From Streptococcus halichoeri (GTDB lineage: Bacteria > Bacillota > Bacilli > Lactobacillales > Streptococcaceae): a stretch of 64,000 nucleotides of DNA. Within the stretch, counting starts at the first letter, position 1, and every line of letters begins with the position of its first letter. The notes beneath the pieces were generated by a model. That model was given only the letters and a program-made list of their open reading frames with translations, made no database searches and was not told the origin of the DNA. Below are positions 54,654 through 64,000 of the stretch, in pieces. The DNA is taken from the NCBI RefSeq assembly GCF_009870755.1, contig NZ_WLZU01000006.1:1-64000 (forward strand). Reading direction: 5' to 3'. A program made the translations under genes and the position numbers.

Positions 54654-55568
54654 ATGGTGGCAAGTGAACGCTTAAGACGTACGATGATGTTTGTGCCAGG
54701 TAACAATCCAGCTATGCTAAAAGATGCTGGTATTTATGGGGCAGACTCCATTATGTTTGATTTAGAAGACGCTGTATCTATAGCTGAAAAGGATGCTGCG
54801 CGTGATTTGGTTTATCAAATGCTGACTTTTCGTGATTATGGAAGTGCCGAGCTCGTCGTTAGGATTAATGGACTTGATACGCCTTATTGGAAGGACGATG
54901 TCAAGGCGATGGTCAAAGCAGGGATTGAGGTCATTCGCTTGCCCAAGGTCGAGTCCGCTCAGATGATGACCGAACTCGTTGCTGAGGTAGAAGCAGCAGA
55001 AAAAACCTTTGGCATTAAAGAGGGCCAAACCCAAGTGATGGCAGCGATTGAGTCAGCACTTGGTGTGCTCAATGCGCGAGAGATTGCCTTTGCTTGTCCT
55101 GAGCGGATGATGGGAGTGGCCCTTTCTGGGATGGATTATACCACTGATATGAAGACCCATCGTTACCCTGATGGACAAGAGCTTCTCTTTGCCCGGAACA
55201 TGGTCTTGCATGCTGCTCGTGCTGCTAAAATATCTGCCTTTGATACCGTTTTTACTGATATGAATGATAAAGAAGGCTTTTTGCGGGAAACCGCCTTGAT
55301 ACGCCAACTTGGTTTTGATGGCAAATCCATTATTAATCCCAGGCAGATTGAATGGGTTAACAGTGTCTACCAACCAAGTGAACAAGACATTATCAAGGCT
55401 CAAAATGTCATGCTAGCTATCGAAGAAGCGCGTTTGAAGGGCTCTGGCGTGATTGCACTAAACGGTCAGATGGTTGATCGACCCGTAGTCTTACAAGCGC
55501 AACACGTGCTGCGCTTAGCCAAAGCAGCAAATCTGTTAGATGAGGAGGGCAATGACCGTGAAAAATAA
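54654..55568 (+). CDS. citE: Citrate lyase beta subunit (citryl-CoA lyase)
   Basis: A 304-aa HpcH/HpaI-type lyase that cleaves citryl-ACP to acetyl-ACP and oxaloacetate. It begins with [35 protein letters not shown] and has [21 protein letters not shown], a metal-binding [15 protein letters not shown] and [17 protein letters not shown]. Length fits. It overlaps the citF start by 17 bases. Confidence 0.94.
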   Translation: MVASERLRRTMMFVPGNNPAMLKDAGIYGADSIMFDLEDAVSIAEKDAARDLVYQMLTFRDYGSAELVVRINGLDTPYWKDDVKAMVKAGIEVIRLPKVESAQMMTELVAEVEAAEKTFGIKEGQTQVMAAIESALGVLNAREIAFACPERMMGVALSGMDYTTDMKTHRYPDGQELLFARNMVLHAARAAKISAFDTVFTDMNDKEGFLRETALIRQLGFDGKSIINPRQIEWVNSVYQPSEQDIIKAQNVMLAIEEARLKGSGVIALNGQMVDRPVVLQAQHVLRLAKAANLLDEEGNDREK

Positions 55569-57096
55569 TGTCAATCGTGAGATACCAGATCATTTATTAG
55601 CACCATTAAACAGAAAACCATTTACTACTGTCGACTATGAAGGCACCGTGACCCAGCGGGTTGCTCCTAGAGTCACAGCTACTAGCGGCCGCTCCAAAGT
55701 GGTAGCTAGCTTAAAAGAAGTCATCGCAAAAACAGTGAAAGATGGCATGACCCTTTCTTTTCACCATCATTTTCGCGAAGGTGACTTTGTCTTTAATCAG
55801 GTGATGCGGCTGGTTATAGATATGGGATATAAAAATATCGCTATTGCGCCTTCTTCTTTGACCAATGTTATGAATGCTATTGTGGTTGAAGCTATTGAAA
55901 AAGGCGTAGTCACTAATATCACTTCTTCTGGCATGCGAGGTACCCTAGGCGATGCTATTTCCCATGGAGCTTTAGCTAATCCGGTAATCTTTAGGTCCCA
56001 TGGTGGTCGTGCTCGCGCCATTGAAACGGGTGAGATTGCTATTGATGTGGCTTTCTTAGGCGTTCCTAACGCTGATGAAATGGGCAATGCCAATGGTATG
56101 TTTGGTGCGACAGCCTTTGGCTCCTTAGGCTATGCTCTTATGGATGCCCAGTATGCGCAAACCGTGGTGCTTGTCACAGACGAATTAAAACCCTATCCTA
56201 ATACCCCCGCCTCGATTACGCAAACGCAGGTGGATTATATTGTAAAGGTTGATGCGGTAGGTGATCCTGATAAAATCGGCTCAGGTGCTACGCGCTTTAC
56301 CACTGATCCTAAGGAATTAAAAATTGCTAAAACAGTCAACGAAGTGATTACGCATTCTCCCTACTTTAAACAAGGCTTTTCCTTTCAAACAGGGAGCGGT
56401 GGTGCCGCGCTAGCAGTTTCACGTTTTCTTCGTAAGGCCATGCTTGATCAAAAGATTACAGCTTCCTTTGGCTTAGGAGGTATTACCAAACCAATGGTTG
56501 ATTTGCTAGAAGAAGGCCTGGTTGATAAGCTCATGGATGTGCAAGATTTTGATAAAGGCGCGGCCCAATCCATGCACACTAACCCAAACCAGCAAGAAAT
56601 TGATGCGTCTTGGTATGCTGATCCAGCTAATAAAGGTGCCATGGTTGACAAACTAGATATTGTCATCTTGTCAGCTTTAGAAATTGACACGGACTTTAAC
56701 GTCAATGTCATGACCGGTTCAGACGGCGTTATCCGTGGCGCCATCGGTGGGCACCAAGATGCCGCAACAGCGCAGTTGACCATTATCTCAGCCCCGTTGG
56801 TCCGCGGCCGGATCGCAACAATTGTGCCTCGGGTGACCACTGTCGTTACTCCTGGTGATTCTATCGATGTGGTAGTCACCGAAGTCGGAATCGCAATTAA
56901 TCCAAAACGCCGGGACTTGCAAGAAGTCCTAAGCAACATTCCAGGTATTCCCGTTTATACCATTGAAGCCTTACAACAAATGGCCGAGCAACAAACGGGT
57001 ACCCCACAAGCTTTGAGCTTTACCGATCGGGTCGTTGCCCTCATTGAATACCGTGATGGCACTTTAATGGATACTATTTTAGAAGTCAACGATTAA
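55552..57096 (+). CDS. citF: Citrate lyase alpha subunit (citrate:acetyl-ACP transferase)
   Basis: A 514-aa subunit that exchanges acetate for citrate on the acyl carrier. Conserved stretches include [52 protein letters not shown] and the C-terminal [17 protein letters not shown]. The start is the ATG at 55552, seven bases after GAGGAGG, inside the end of citE; the ATG at 55540 precedes that site. The citXG gene starts three bases after the stop. Confidence 0.94.
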   Translation: MTVKNNVNREIPDHLLAPLNRKPFTTVDYEGTVTQRVAPRVTATSGRSKVVASLKEVIAKTVKDGMTLSFHHHFREGDFVFNQVMRLVIDMGYKNIAIAPSSLTNVMNAIVVEAIEKGVVTNITSSGMRGTLGDAISHGALANPVIFRSHGGRARAIETGEIAIDVAFLGVPNADEMGNANGMFGATAFGSLGYALMDAQYAQTVVLVTDELKPYPNTPASITQTQVDYIVKVDAVGDPDKIGSGATRFTTDPKELKIAKTVNEVITHSPYFKQGFSFQTGSGGAALAVSRFLRKAMLDQKITASFGLGGITKPMVDLLEEGLVDKLMDVQDFDKGAAQSMHTNPNQQEIDASWYADPANKGAMVDKLDIVILSALEIDTDFNVNVMTGSDGVIRGAIGGHQDAATAQLTIISAPLVRGRIATIVPRVTTVVTPGDSIDVVVTEVGIAINPKRRDLQEVLSNIPGIPVYTIEALQQMAEQQTGTPQALSFTDRVVALIEYRDGTLMDTILEVND

Positions 57097-57099
57097 CTC

Positions 57100-58464
57100 A
57101 TGATAAAATTATTTGAAGGCGGCAAAGCAGTTAGCCTAGATGACATTCTATTAAACCGAGAATGGCGCGTTGCGATCCAAACGCAACTGCTTGCTAAACA
57201 CCAGCCACAAAGCCTTGTGGCGCTTAAATTAAACATACCTGGGTCAATAAAAAATAGCCAGCTTTTGCGTTATATTTTTTACCAGGGACTTATGGCATTA
57301 ACGGCAGACTTACAACCGAGTCACCAGCTTGTTTTTGCCGAGCGTAGCACCGGACCAGAAGCTTTTTTATGCTTGGAATGCTCAGCTAAGGCATGTAAGC
57401 AAAAGACCATCTATTTTGAGGAAAATTTCTCACTCGGACGGCTCTTTGATGCCGATGTTTTGCAGCCAGATGCTCAGCAGCTTTCCCGCATAGCCCTAGG
57501 TGCGCCCCCAAGGAGTTGTTTTGTGTGTTGCAAGCCAGCTAAAGTGTGCTCACGCAGTCAAAATCATGACACACAAGAGATCATTACCCAGCTTTCAGAT
57601 GCTGTTGCAACCTTTTTTCAGCAAGAAAAACAAAGAATGGTGGGAACAGCTATCAAAGCCCTGCTCTATGAGGTCTCGGTCTTGCCCAAACCGGGCCTAG
57701 TTGATCCGGCTAGTCAAGGCAGCCACCCAGATATGGATGTCTTTACTTTTATTGATAGCGCGACCAGTCTAGCTCCCTATTTTGCCGCACTTTTTGACCT
57801 AACGATTAACTGGACCGGCTCGCTGCCAGCCTTATTTGCCGCTGCTCGAGGAGAAGGAATTAAGGCTGAGCGGCAAATGTTTGCAGCGACAGCAGGTGTT
57901 AATACCCATAAGGGAGCCATTTTTTCACTAGGGCTTGTGTATATAGCGAGCATCTACCAGTGTTTCACTGACCTGTCTTGTTCAGAAATCATTCGTGCAA
58001 TGACTAAAGGCATTACCCAGACTGACTTTGCCAAGCTAGCCAGTAAACCTAGTCTAACAGCAGGTGAACAGCAATTTTTAGACTATGGATTCAAGGGAGT
58101 CAGAGGCGAAGCCGAAAAAGGCTTTCCCCAAGTCTTTGAGCTGGCCCTGCCGTATCTCAAACAAAGGCAAGGCACCATTAATCAGCGCCTCCTAGATACG
58201 CTGATGACTGTGTCCACTCAGATACAGGATTCTAATCTCATCAAGCGAGCAGGCAATCTCGCTGTGGTTGAGACCCTACAGACTCAGGTCCAGACCTTTT
58301 TTGACCTAGGAGGAGCCAAAACACCTCAAGGCATCGCCTACTTACAGACACTTGATGCAGCGTTTATCAGCCAAAACCTCAGTCTAGGCGGAACGGCCGA
58401 CCTGCTGATTGTCACTATCTTTCTAGCACTTTTAGATGGGAGTTTGGGTAAGGAAAATCGCTGA
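57100..58464 (+). CDS. citXG: Fused CitX-CitG: holo-citrate lyase synthase and triphosphoribosyl-dephospho-CoA synthase
   Basis: The 454-aa protein joins two activities that make and attach the lyase prosthetic group. The N-terminal CitX part (about 1-165) shows LGRLFDADVLQ and the cysteine-containing RSCFVCCKPAKVCSRS. The C-terminal CitG part (about 175-454) has LLYEVSVLPKPGLVDPASQGSHPDMDVFTFIDSA, GVNTHKGAIFSLGLV and NLSLGGTADLLIVTIFL. Fused CitXG is known in some bacteria (for example Haemophilus); whether close streptococci have it fused was not checked. It ends the cit operon; no clear terminator follows. A short linker near 160-175 holds no domain. Confidence 0.9.
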   Translation: MIKLFEGGKAVSLDDILLNREWRVAIQTQLLAKHQPQSLVALKLNIPGSIKNSQLLRYIFYQGLMALTADLQPSHQLVFAERSTGPEAFLCLECSAKACKQKTIYFEENFSLGRLFDADVLQPDAQQLSRIALGAPPRSCFVCCKPAKVCSRSQNHDTQEIITQLSDAVATFFQQEKQRMVGTAIKALLYEVSVLPKPGLVDPASQGSHPDMDVFTFIDSATSLAPYFAALFDLTINWTGSLPALFAAARGEGIKAERQMFAATAGVNTHKGAIFSLGLVYIASIYQCFTDLSCSEIIRAMTKGITQTDFAKLASKPSLTAGEQQFLDYGFKGVRGEAEKGFPQVFELALPYLKQRQGTINQRLLDTLMTVSTQIQDSNLIKRAGNLAVVETLQTQVQTFFDLGGAKTPQGIAYLQTLDAAFISQNLSLGGTADLLIVTIFLALLDGSLGKENR

Positions 58465-58671
58465 GCCTGCCAGCTATTATTAGCTGAGACCGGCTTGCAT
58501 GTTGGCTTGAACTAGCTTTTGGATTAGCTAGCGCCTCGCAGCAGTGGCGGTAACTCTTGCCAGACTGACTGCTACGTGCATGCAAAAAAGCATTGCTTCC
58601 AGCTAAGAGACCTCTTGTCTATGCTCAGCAGCAAAGCCAGCATGAAATCCTGCAGGAAGCCAGAAAAGCGA
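58465..58671. other. Non-coding stretch between citXG and the glyQS promoter
   Basis: Rich in AGCTAG and AGCTGC words, with short hairpins but no T-run. Two overlapping frames (58576-58770 and 58593-58820) run into the T-box and have no ribosome site, so they are not called. Confidence 0.4.
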
Positions 58672-58701
58672 TTGGACAAAGACACAAGAATGTGTTACAA
58701 T
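58672..58701 (+). promoter_or_regulatory. glyQS promoter
   Basis: TTGGAC (58672-58677), an 18-base spacer and TACAAT (58696-58701) lie just ahead of the T-box leader. Confidence 0.75.
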
Positions 58702-58704
58702 CAA

Positions 58705-58918
58705 GTCCAAGAAAGAAACAGTTTTATTCTCATGCCAAGCGAATCCGGGAGAGTGGGAGCCGGATGGTGATGGTAAAACCCAGTGGCGCTTTCTTATCAG
58801 ACTGCCTAGGCAGCCTTTAGCTAAGATAAGCTTAAACGAAGTAATAAAATAGGGTGGAACCGCGTTTTGACGCCCCTATGTCATAAGACATGGGAGGCGG
58901 ACAGGCGGTTCTTTTCTT
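58705..58918 (+). ncRNA. T-box leader riboswitch for glycine (glyQS)
   Basis: The T-box sequence AGGGTGGAACCGCG lies at 58851-58864. Stem I is closed by AAGAAAG (about 58709-58715) and CTTTCTT (58789-58795). The likely specifier is GGC at 58785-58787, a glycine codon, in agreement with the downstream gene. The terminator pairs GAACCGC of the T-box with GCGGTTC (58905-58911) and is followed by TTTT. Uncharged tRNA-Gly would bind the T-box and allow read-through. Confidence 0.92.
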
Positions 58919-59109
58919 ATGTTGACTAGGTGTTGAACCAAGTGCAAATCAGTAACGCGCTAGCTATTTTCAACCGCATAAACTTAAAAGTCAGGCGCCT
59001 TGTTAAAAAGAGATGCCACTTTGTTAGCCAATCTGCAAAGCCCAATTGCTAGCGCAAAGACCAGGCTAGTCTTGGTAAGATCAGCTAAACACATTTAAGG
59101 AGAAAGAAC

Positions 59110-60027
59110 ATGACACAACCATTGACCTTTCAAGAAATCATCTTAACCTTGCAAACCTATTGGAATGATCAGGGCTGTATGTTGATGCAGGCCTATGATA
59201 ATGAAAAAGGAGCTGGCACCATGTCACCCTATACCTTTTTACGGGCTATTGGTCCTGAGCCTTGGAATGCAGCCTATGTCGAACCATCCCGCCGACCAGC
59301 TGACGGCCGCTATGGGGAAAACCCTAACCGTCTCTACCAGCATCACCAATTTCAGGTTGTGATGAAACCATCACCTGATAATATCCAAGAGCTCTATTTA
59401 AAATCCTTAGAACTGCTTGGCATCAATCCCCTAGAGCACGACATTCGTTTTGTGGAAGATAACTGGGAAAATCCTTCAACAGGTTCTGCTGGTCTTGGTT
59501 GGGAAGTCTGGCTGGATGGGATGGAAATTACCCAATTTACCTACTTTCAACAAGTAGGTGGCCTTGCTACCTCACCTGTGACAGCTGAGGTAACCTATGG
59601 CTTAGAGCGCCTAGCTTCCTATATTCAAGAAGTGGACTCGGTTTACGACATTGAGTGGGCACCAGGGATCAAATATGGTGAAATCTTTAAGCAACCAGAA
59701 TACGAGCACTCAAAATATTCATTTGAGGTTGCCAATCAGGAGATGCTGCTTGATAATTTTGAAAAATATGAAAAAGAAGCCAACCAGGCACTGGCTGAAG
59801 GTCTGGTGCATCCTGCTTACGATTATGTGCTCAAATGTTCCCATACCTTTAACCTGTTAGATGCCAAAGGTGCAGTGTCAGTGACGGAACGTGCGGGCTA
59901 TATTGCTAGAATCAGAAACCTGGCGCGGGTGGTCGCTAAAACATTTGTGGCCGAACGTAAAAAGTTAGGCTTTCCTCTATTAGATGAAGCGAGTCGGGCT
60001 AAACTCCTAGCCAAAGACGAAGCTTAA
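59110..60027 (+). CDS. glyQ: Glycyl-tRNA synthetase alpha subunit
   Basis: The 305-aa catalytic alpha subunit of the bacterial alpha2beta2 glycyl-tRNA synthetase. It has the class II motifs, beginning with [76 protein letters not shown] (motif 2) and [13 protein letters not shown] (motif 3). AAGGAGAAAGAAC precedes the ATG. A 190-base segment between the T-box and the ATG shows no extra signal. The beta subunit follows after 168 bases. Confidence 0.96.
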   Translation: MTQPLTFQEIILTLQTYWNDQGCMLMQAYDNEKGAGTMSPYTFLRAIGPEPWNAAYVEPSRRPADGRYGENPNRLYQHHQFQVVMKPSPDNIQELYLKSLELLGINPLEHDIRFVEDNWENPSTGSAGLGWEVWLDGMEITQFTYFQQVGGLATSPVTAEVTYGLERLASYIQEVDSVYDIEWAPGIKYGEIFKQPEYEHSKYSFEVANQEMLLDNFEKYEKEANQALAEGLVHPAYDYVLKCSHTFNLLDAKGAVSVTERAGYIARIRNLARVVAKTFVAERKKLGFPLLDEASRAKLLAKDEA

Positions 60028-60195
60028 GTTCTAAGGAGCTCTTAACAAGGGCACAGCAACCTGACGAGCAGTCTTCTGCCACTTGATTCTTGCCTTGTCA
60101 GGCTTACGAAAGCTCAAGCAGAGCTAATGGAATGTGCCTAAGGAGCATTTTAAGCGCATATCCTTTTGCAAATTTTTACCAGTAAGGAGTAACAG

Positions 60196-62235
60196 ATGAC
60201 AAAAGATTTATTAGTAGAACTCGGCTTAGAAGAATTACCGGCTTATGTGGTGACTCCAAGTGAACACCAACTAGGCCAAAAAATGGGCCAATTCTTGCAA
60301 GATAATCGCCTCGCTTATCAATCCATTGAAACCTTCTCAACGCCGCGTCGTTTGGCCGTTCGTGTCAAAGGCTTAGCCGAGCAGCAGACTGATTTGACGG
60401 AGGATTTTAAAGGCCCAGCCAAAAAGATCGCACTGGATGCCCAAGGGAATTTTTCCAAGGCAGCGCAGGGCTTTGTCCGGGGCAAGGGCTTGACTGTGGC
60501 TGATATTGAGTTTCGTGAAGTCAAAGGCGAATCCTATGCCTATGTCACCAAACATGAACCAGGCAAGTCAGTGGTTGAGGTGCTTGCAGCCATCCCAGAA
60601 GTGCTTGCAAGCCTAACCTTCCCTGTGACGATGCATTGGGCTAATCACCATTTTGAATACATTCGTCCGGTCCATACCTTGACGGTCTTACTTGATGAGC
60701 AAGTTTTGCCTATGTCTTTTTTGGCTATTCAGTCTGATCGCATTAGTCGCGGCCATCGTTTCTTAGGGACAGAGACGCCGATTGCTTCAGCCAATTCCTA
60801 CCAAGATGACCTGCGCCAGCAATTTGTCATTGCTGATGCTAAGGAACGCCAGCAAATGATTTTGGATCAAATCAAGACGATTGAAGCACAACATCAGATT
60901 AAGGTGGAGATTGATCCTGATTTACTAAACGAAGTACTTAATTTAGTGGAGTATCCAACTGCTTTTTTGGGCAGCTTTGATCCTAAATACCTGGATGTGC
61001 CTGAGGAAGTGCTGGTAACGTCTATGAAAAATCACCAGCGTTACTTTGTTGTGCGCAACCAGGCTGGCAAACTCCTGCCTAACTTTGTTTCAGTGCGCAA
61101 TGGGAATGCTGAGCACATTGAAAATGTGATTAAGGGAAATGAAAAGGTCTTGGTTGCCCGGCTTGAAGACGGCGAATTCTTTTGGCAAGAAGACCAAAAA
61201 CTCCAGATTGCTGATTTAGTTGCCAAATTAAACCAGGTGACCTTCCATGAAAAGATCGGGTCTTTGGCTGAGCATATGGAGCGGACCAAGCTGATTGCCC
61301 AATACTTAGCTCAACAAGCTGACTTGTCAAAAACTGAGCAGACTGCGCTTTTGCGTGCAGCTGAGATTTACAAATTTGACCTCTTGACGGGCATGGTTGA
61401 TGAATTTGACGAATTGCAAGGCGTTATGGGTGAAAAATACGCCTTACTGGCTGGTGAAGACCCAGCAGTAGCCATCGCTATCCGCGAGCACTATCTACCA
61501 AGCTCAGCAGAAGGTGCTCTGCCAGAGACAAAGGTCGGTGCAGTGCTGGCCCTAGCTGATAAACTCGATACGTTGCTAGCCTTCTTTAGTGTTGACTTGA
61601 TTCCAAGTGGCTCTAATGACCCCTATGCGCTACGCCGAGCTACCCAGGGGATTGTCCGCATTCTGGAAGCCTTTGGCTGGGATATTGCCTTGGATGAGCT
61701 AATTGCCCATCTCTATAGCCTGTCTTTTGACAGTCTAACCTATGCGCATCAGGCAGAAGTCATGGATTTTATTGCTGGACGGATTGAAAAGATGATGGCC
61801 CCAACCATTGCTAAAGACATTCGCACAGCTGTTCTTGCCTCTGACACCTATGTGGTCCGTCTCATGCTAGCAGCCAGCGCAGCCCTTGCCCAAAAGAGTA
61901 AAGAAGCTGACTACAAAGGAGCCATCGAGAGCCTATCTAGAGTCTTTAACTTGGCACAAAAAGCTGACGCAGCTATCAGTGTGCAACCAGACCTCTTTGA
62001 AAATGCCGCTGAAGCCGACTTGTATCAAGCTGTCGCTGCTCTTGATTTGCGCGATGACATGGCAGCAAATGTGACCCAATTATTTGCCCTAAGTTCGGTG
62101 ATTGATGCTTTCTTTGACCAGACGATGGTAATGGCCGATGATGAGCAAGTCAAAAACAATCGTCTGGCTCTGCTTGCTAGCCTAGTGGCAAAAGCAAAAA
62201 AGGTTGCAGCTTTCAATCTCTTAAATTCAAAATAA
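60196..62235 (+). CDS. glyS: Glycyl-tRNA synthetase beta subunit
   Basis: The 679-aa beta subunit, which provides tRNA binding. It begins [26 protein letters not shown] and contains [30 protein letters not shown], an HD-type region and the C-terminal anticodon-binding part ([20 protein letters not shown]). AGTAAGGAGTAACAG precedes the ATG. Length is normal. The 168-base gap to glyQ shows no terminator, so both respond to the T-box. A perfect inverted repeat, TAGGCTTG/CAAGCCTA (62255-62281), follows without a T-run. Confidence 0.96.
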   Translation: MTKDLLVELGLEELPAYVVTPSEHQLGQKMGQFLQDNRLAYQSIETFSTPRRLAVRVKGLAEQQTDLTEDFKGPAKKIALDAQGNFSKAAQGFVRGKGLTVADIEFREVKGESYAYVTKHEPGKSVVEVLAAIPEVLASLTFPVTMHWANHHFEYIRPVHTLTVLLDEQVLPMSFLAIQSDRISRGHRFLGTETPIASANSYQDDLRQQFVIADAKERQQMILDQIKTIEAQHQIKVEIDPDLLNEVLNLVEYPTAFLGSFDPKYLDVPEEVLVTSMKNHQRYFVVRNQAGKLLPNFVSVRNGNAEHIENVIKGNEKVLVARLEDGEFFWQEDQKLQIADLVAKLNQVTFHEKIGSLAEHMERTKLIAQYLAQQADLSKTEQTALLRAAEIYKFDLLTGMVDEFDELQGVMGEKYALLAGEDPAVAIAIREHYLPSSAEGALPETKVGAVLALADKLDTLLAFFSVDLIPSGSNDPYALRRATQGIVRILEAFGWDIALDELIAHLYSLSFDSLTYAHQAEVMDFIAGRIEKMMAPTIAKDIRTAVLASDTYVVRLMLAASAALAQKSKEADYKGAIESLSRVFNLAQKADAAISVQPDLFENAAEADLYQAVAALDLRDDMAANVTQLFALSSVIDAFFDQTMVMADDEQVKNNRLALLASLVAKAKKVAAFNLLNSK

Positions 62236-62393
62236 GCATTGTCAACTTGGCGGCTAGGCTTGAAAAGACGCTGCAAGCCTACCCATCACTGCAATACAGG
62301 AGAAAGGAAAAAGGGCCAAAGGTCACACTTAGTGCTTGCTAAACCTTGTTAAGCCGAGGAAAAACAGCCTTAAGCCCAGATCGGTAAGAATAA

Positions 62394-62651
62394 ATGGATC
62401 CTAAAAAAATCGAACGTATTAACGAACTTGCTAAAAAGAAAAAAACCGTCGGCCTCACTGGTCCAGAAAAAGTGGAACAAGCCAAGCTGCGTGAAGAATA
62501 CATAGAAGGTTTTCGTCGCTCCGTACGCCATCACGTTGAAGGCATCAAATTAGTAGATGAAGCAGGCAATGACGTTACCCCAGAAAAGCTCCGCCAAGTG
62601 CAAAGGGAAAAAGGGCTACATGGCCGTAGCTTGGATGATCCCAATTCCTAA
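62394..62651 (+). CDS. DUF896 / UPF0291 family small protein (YnzC-like)
   Basis: An 85-aa basic helical protein of the DUF896 family: [38 protein letters not shown] and [15 protein letters not shown]-type segment. The Bacillus homologue YnzC is a small helical-hairpin protein of unknown function. Upstream of the ATG there is GATCGGTAAGAATAA, a weak ribosome site. The 158-base gap from glyS shows no terminator, so it may be part of the glyQS transcript. It is cytosolic. Confidence 0.88.
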   Translation: MDPKKIERINELAKKKKTVGLTGPEKVEQAKLREEYIEGFRRSVRHHVEGIKLVDEAGNDVTPEKLRQVQREKGLHGRSLDDPNS

Positions 62652-62655
62652 TGCA

Positions 62656-62716
62656 AAGAAGCAGGAACTAGGCTTGGCCATGGGACCGTGGCCTTGTTTG
62701 GCAGTAAGTCCTGCTT
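62656..62716 (+). other. Folded RNA-like structure after the DUF896 gene
   Basis: AAGCAGGA (62659-62666) pairs with TCCTGCTT (62709-62716), enclosing GGCCA (62676-62680) with TGGCC (62689-62693). The nested stems are perfect, but no T-run follows at once. Probably a 3' untranslated structure; a small RNA is possible. Confidence 0.4.
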
Positions 62717-62782
62717 GGCCCAGCTACAGCTTACAGGTTACGAGCACAAAGCCAGCCAAGCTAAGAAAGTCAAGTAGGCATT

Positions 62783-62806
62783 AAGCCAGCTTTGGCTTTC
62801 TTTTTT
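62783..62806 (+). terminator. Terminator of glyQS/DUF896 unit
   Basis: AAGCCA (62783-62788), loop GCTT, TGGCTT (62793-62798), then a T-run. Bases 62807-62990 show no gene. Confidence 0.8.
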
Positions 62807-62978
62807 GTTGTCGTTGAAAAGCTTAAGCAATCCACCAAGCACTGTTTGAGCTAGAGGTGGCTTTCTCTTATCTGTAGGGAGTAAGTGAATAGCTGACTGA
62901 GCACATCAGTAGCTGTGGTCCAACTGGTCTAAAAGAATGTTTTTTGGGGTAAAGTCAGGTTTTCTGGCAGGCTTTTGA

Positions 62979-64000
<1,022 letters not shown>

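Noticed and set aside
58576-58820. Two short frames upstream of glyQ
   Set aside because: They overlap the glyQS promoter and T-box leader and lack ribosome sites.

Overview
The window is a low-GC Gram-positive chromosome segment and reads as a pyogenic-group Streptococcus. The evidence is the gene order uppP-mecA-rgpG/gacO-sufCDSUB-dacA-oppABCDF, which I remember from S. pyogenes and its relatives; an LPXTG-anchored collagen-like (Scl-type) surface protein; MecA; an rpmB/asp23/fakA block; a glyQS T-box; and a soluble citrate-lyase cluster. The species cannot be fixed without a search. No rRNA, tRNA, CRISPR array, insertion sequence or prophage gene was recognised.

Layout. 1-176 is the end of deoB. 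656-8665 is an energy-metabolism block: a 2-oxoacid dehydrogenase complex (E1alpha, E1beta, E2, E3), an orphan EIIC-like membrane protein, and phosphate butyryltransferase plus butyrate kinase, facing a convergent LysR regulator. 9613-12027 carries a serine beta-lactamase-like hydrolase and glycerate kinase. 12210-15655 holds rpmB, asp23, fakA and a stomatin-like protein. 15849-15965 (minus) is a 38-residue gene under a promoter that overlaps an AdcR-like zinc operator. 16365-18669 (minus) is a polar amino-acid ABC transporter. 19033-22225 is uppP, mecA and rgpG/gacO. 22634-24016 is the collagen-like surface protein, with a G10 tract in its signal peptide. 24525-29844 is the SUF Fe-S assembly operon. 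30557-34498 is a SAM-hydrolase-like (DUF62) gene joined to an ECF transporter. 34931-39060 (minus) holds three dacA-type D,D-carboxypeptidase paralogues, one with two of three catalytic motifs lost. 39383-45859 is the oligopeptide permease. 46282-49299 has an orphan EIIC, a DUF915 hydrolase and an aldo-keto reductase. 49623-58464 is the citrate cluster (malic-enzyme-type decarboxylase, 2HCT transporter, SorC regulator, citC-D-E-F-XG). 58700-62651 is the T-box-controlled glyQS pair and a DUF896 gene. glpK runs off the end at 63042.

How the parts work together. Citrate enters through the 2HCT carrier and citrate lyase splits it into acetate and oxaloacetate. CitC, and the phosphoribosyl-dephospho-CoA made and attached by CitXG, activate the lyase acyl carrier. 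The malic-enzyme-like protein then yields pyruvate. The dehydrogenase complex could turn pyruvate or another 2-oxoacid into an acyl-CoA, and Ptb/Buk could take an acyl-CoA to acyl phosphate and ATP; a CcpA cre site lies between the complex's promoter and its start codon. Opp feeds peptides to the cell, with a CodY box at its promoter. UppP and RgpG/GacO share undecaprenyl phosphate for wall polymers, and the DacA proteins trim peptidoglycan.

Most notable: (1) a collagen-like adhesin predicted to switch on and off through a G10 tract whose +1 and -1 variants both meet stop codons at once; (2) a zinc-operator-controlled microprotein; (3) a DacA paralogue that keeps its nucleophile but has lost SxN and KTG; (4) the dehydrogenase/EIIC/Ptb-Buk cluster of uncertain substrate; (5) the DUF62-ECF transporter operon; (6) a dacA gene that looks leaderless.
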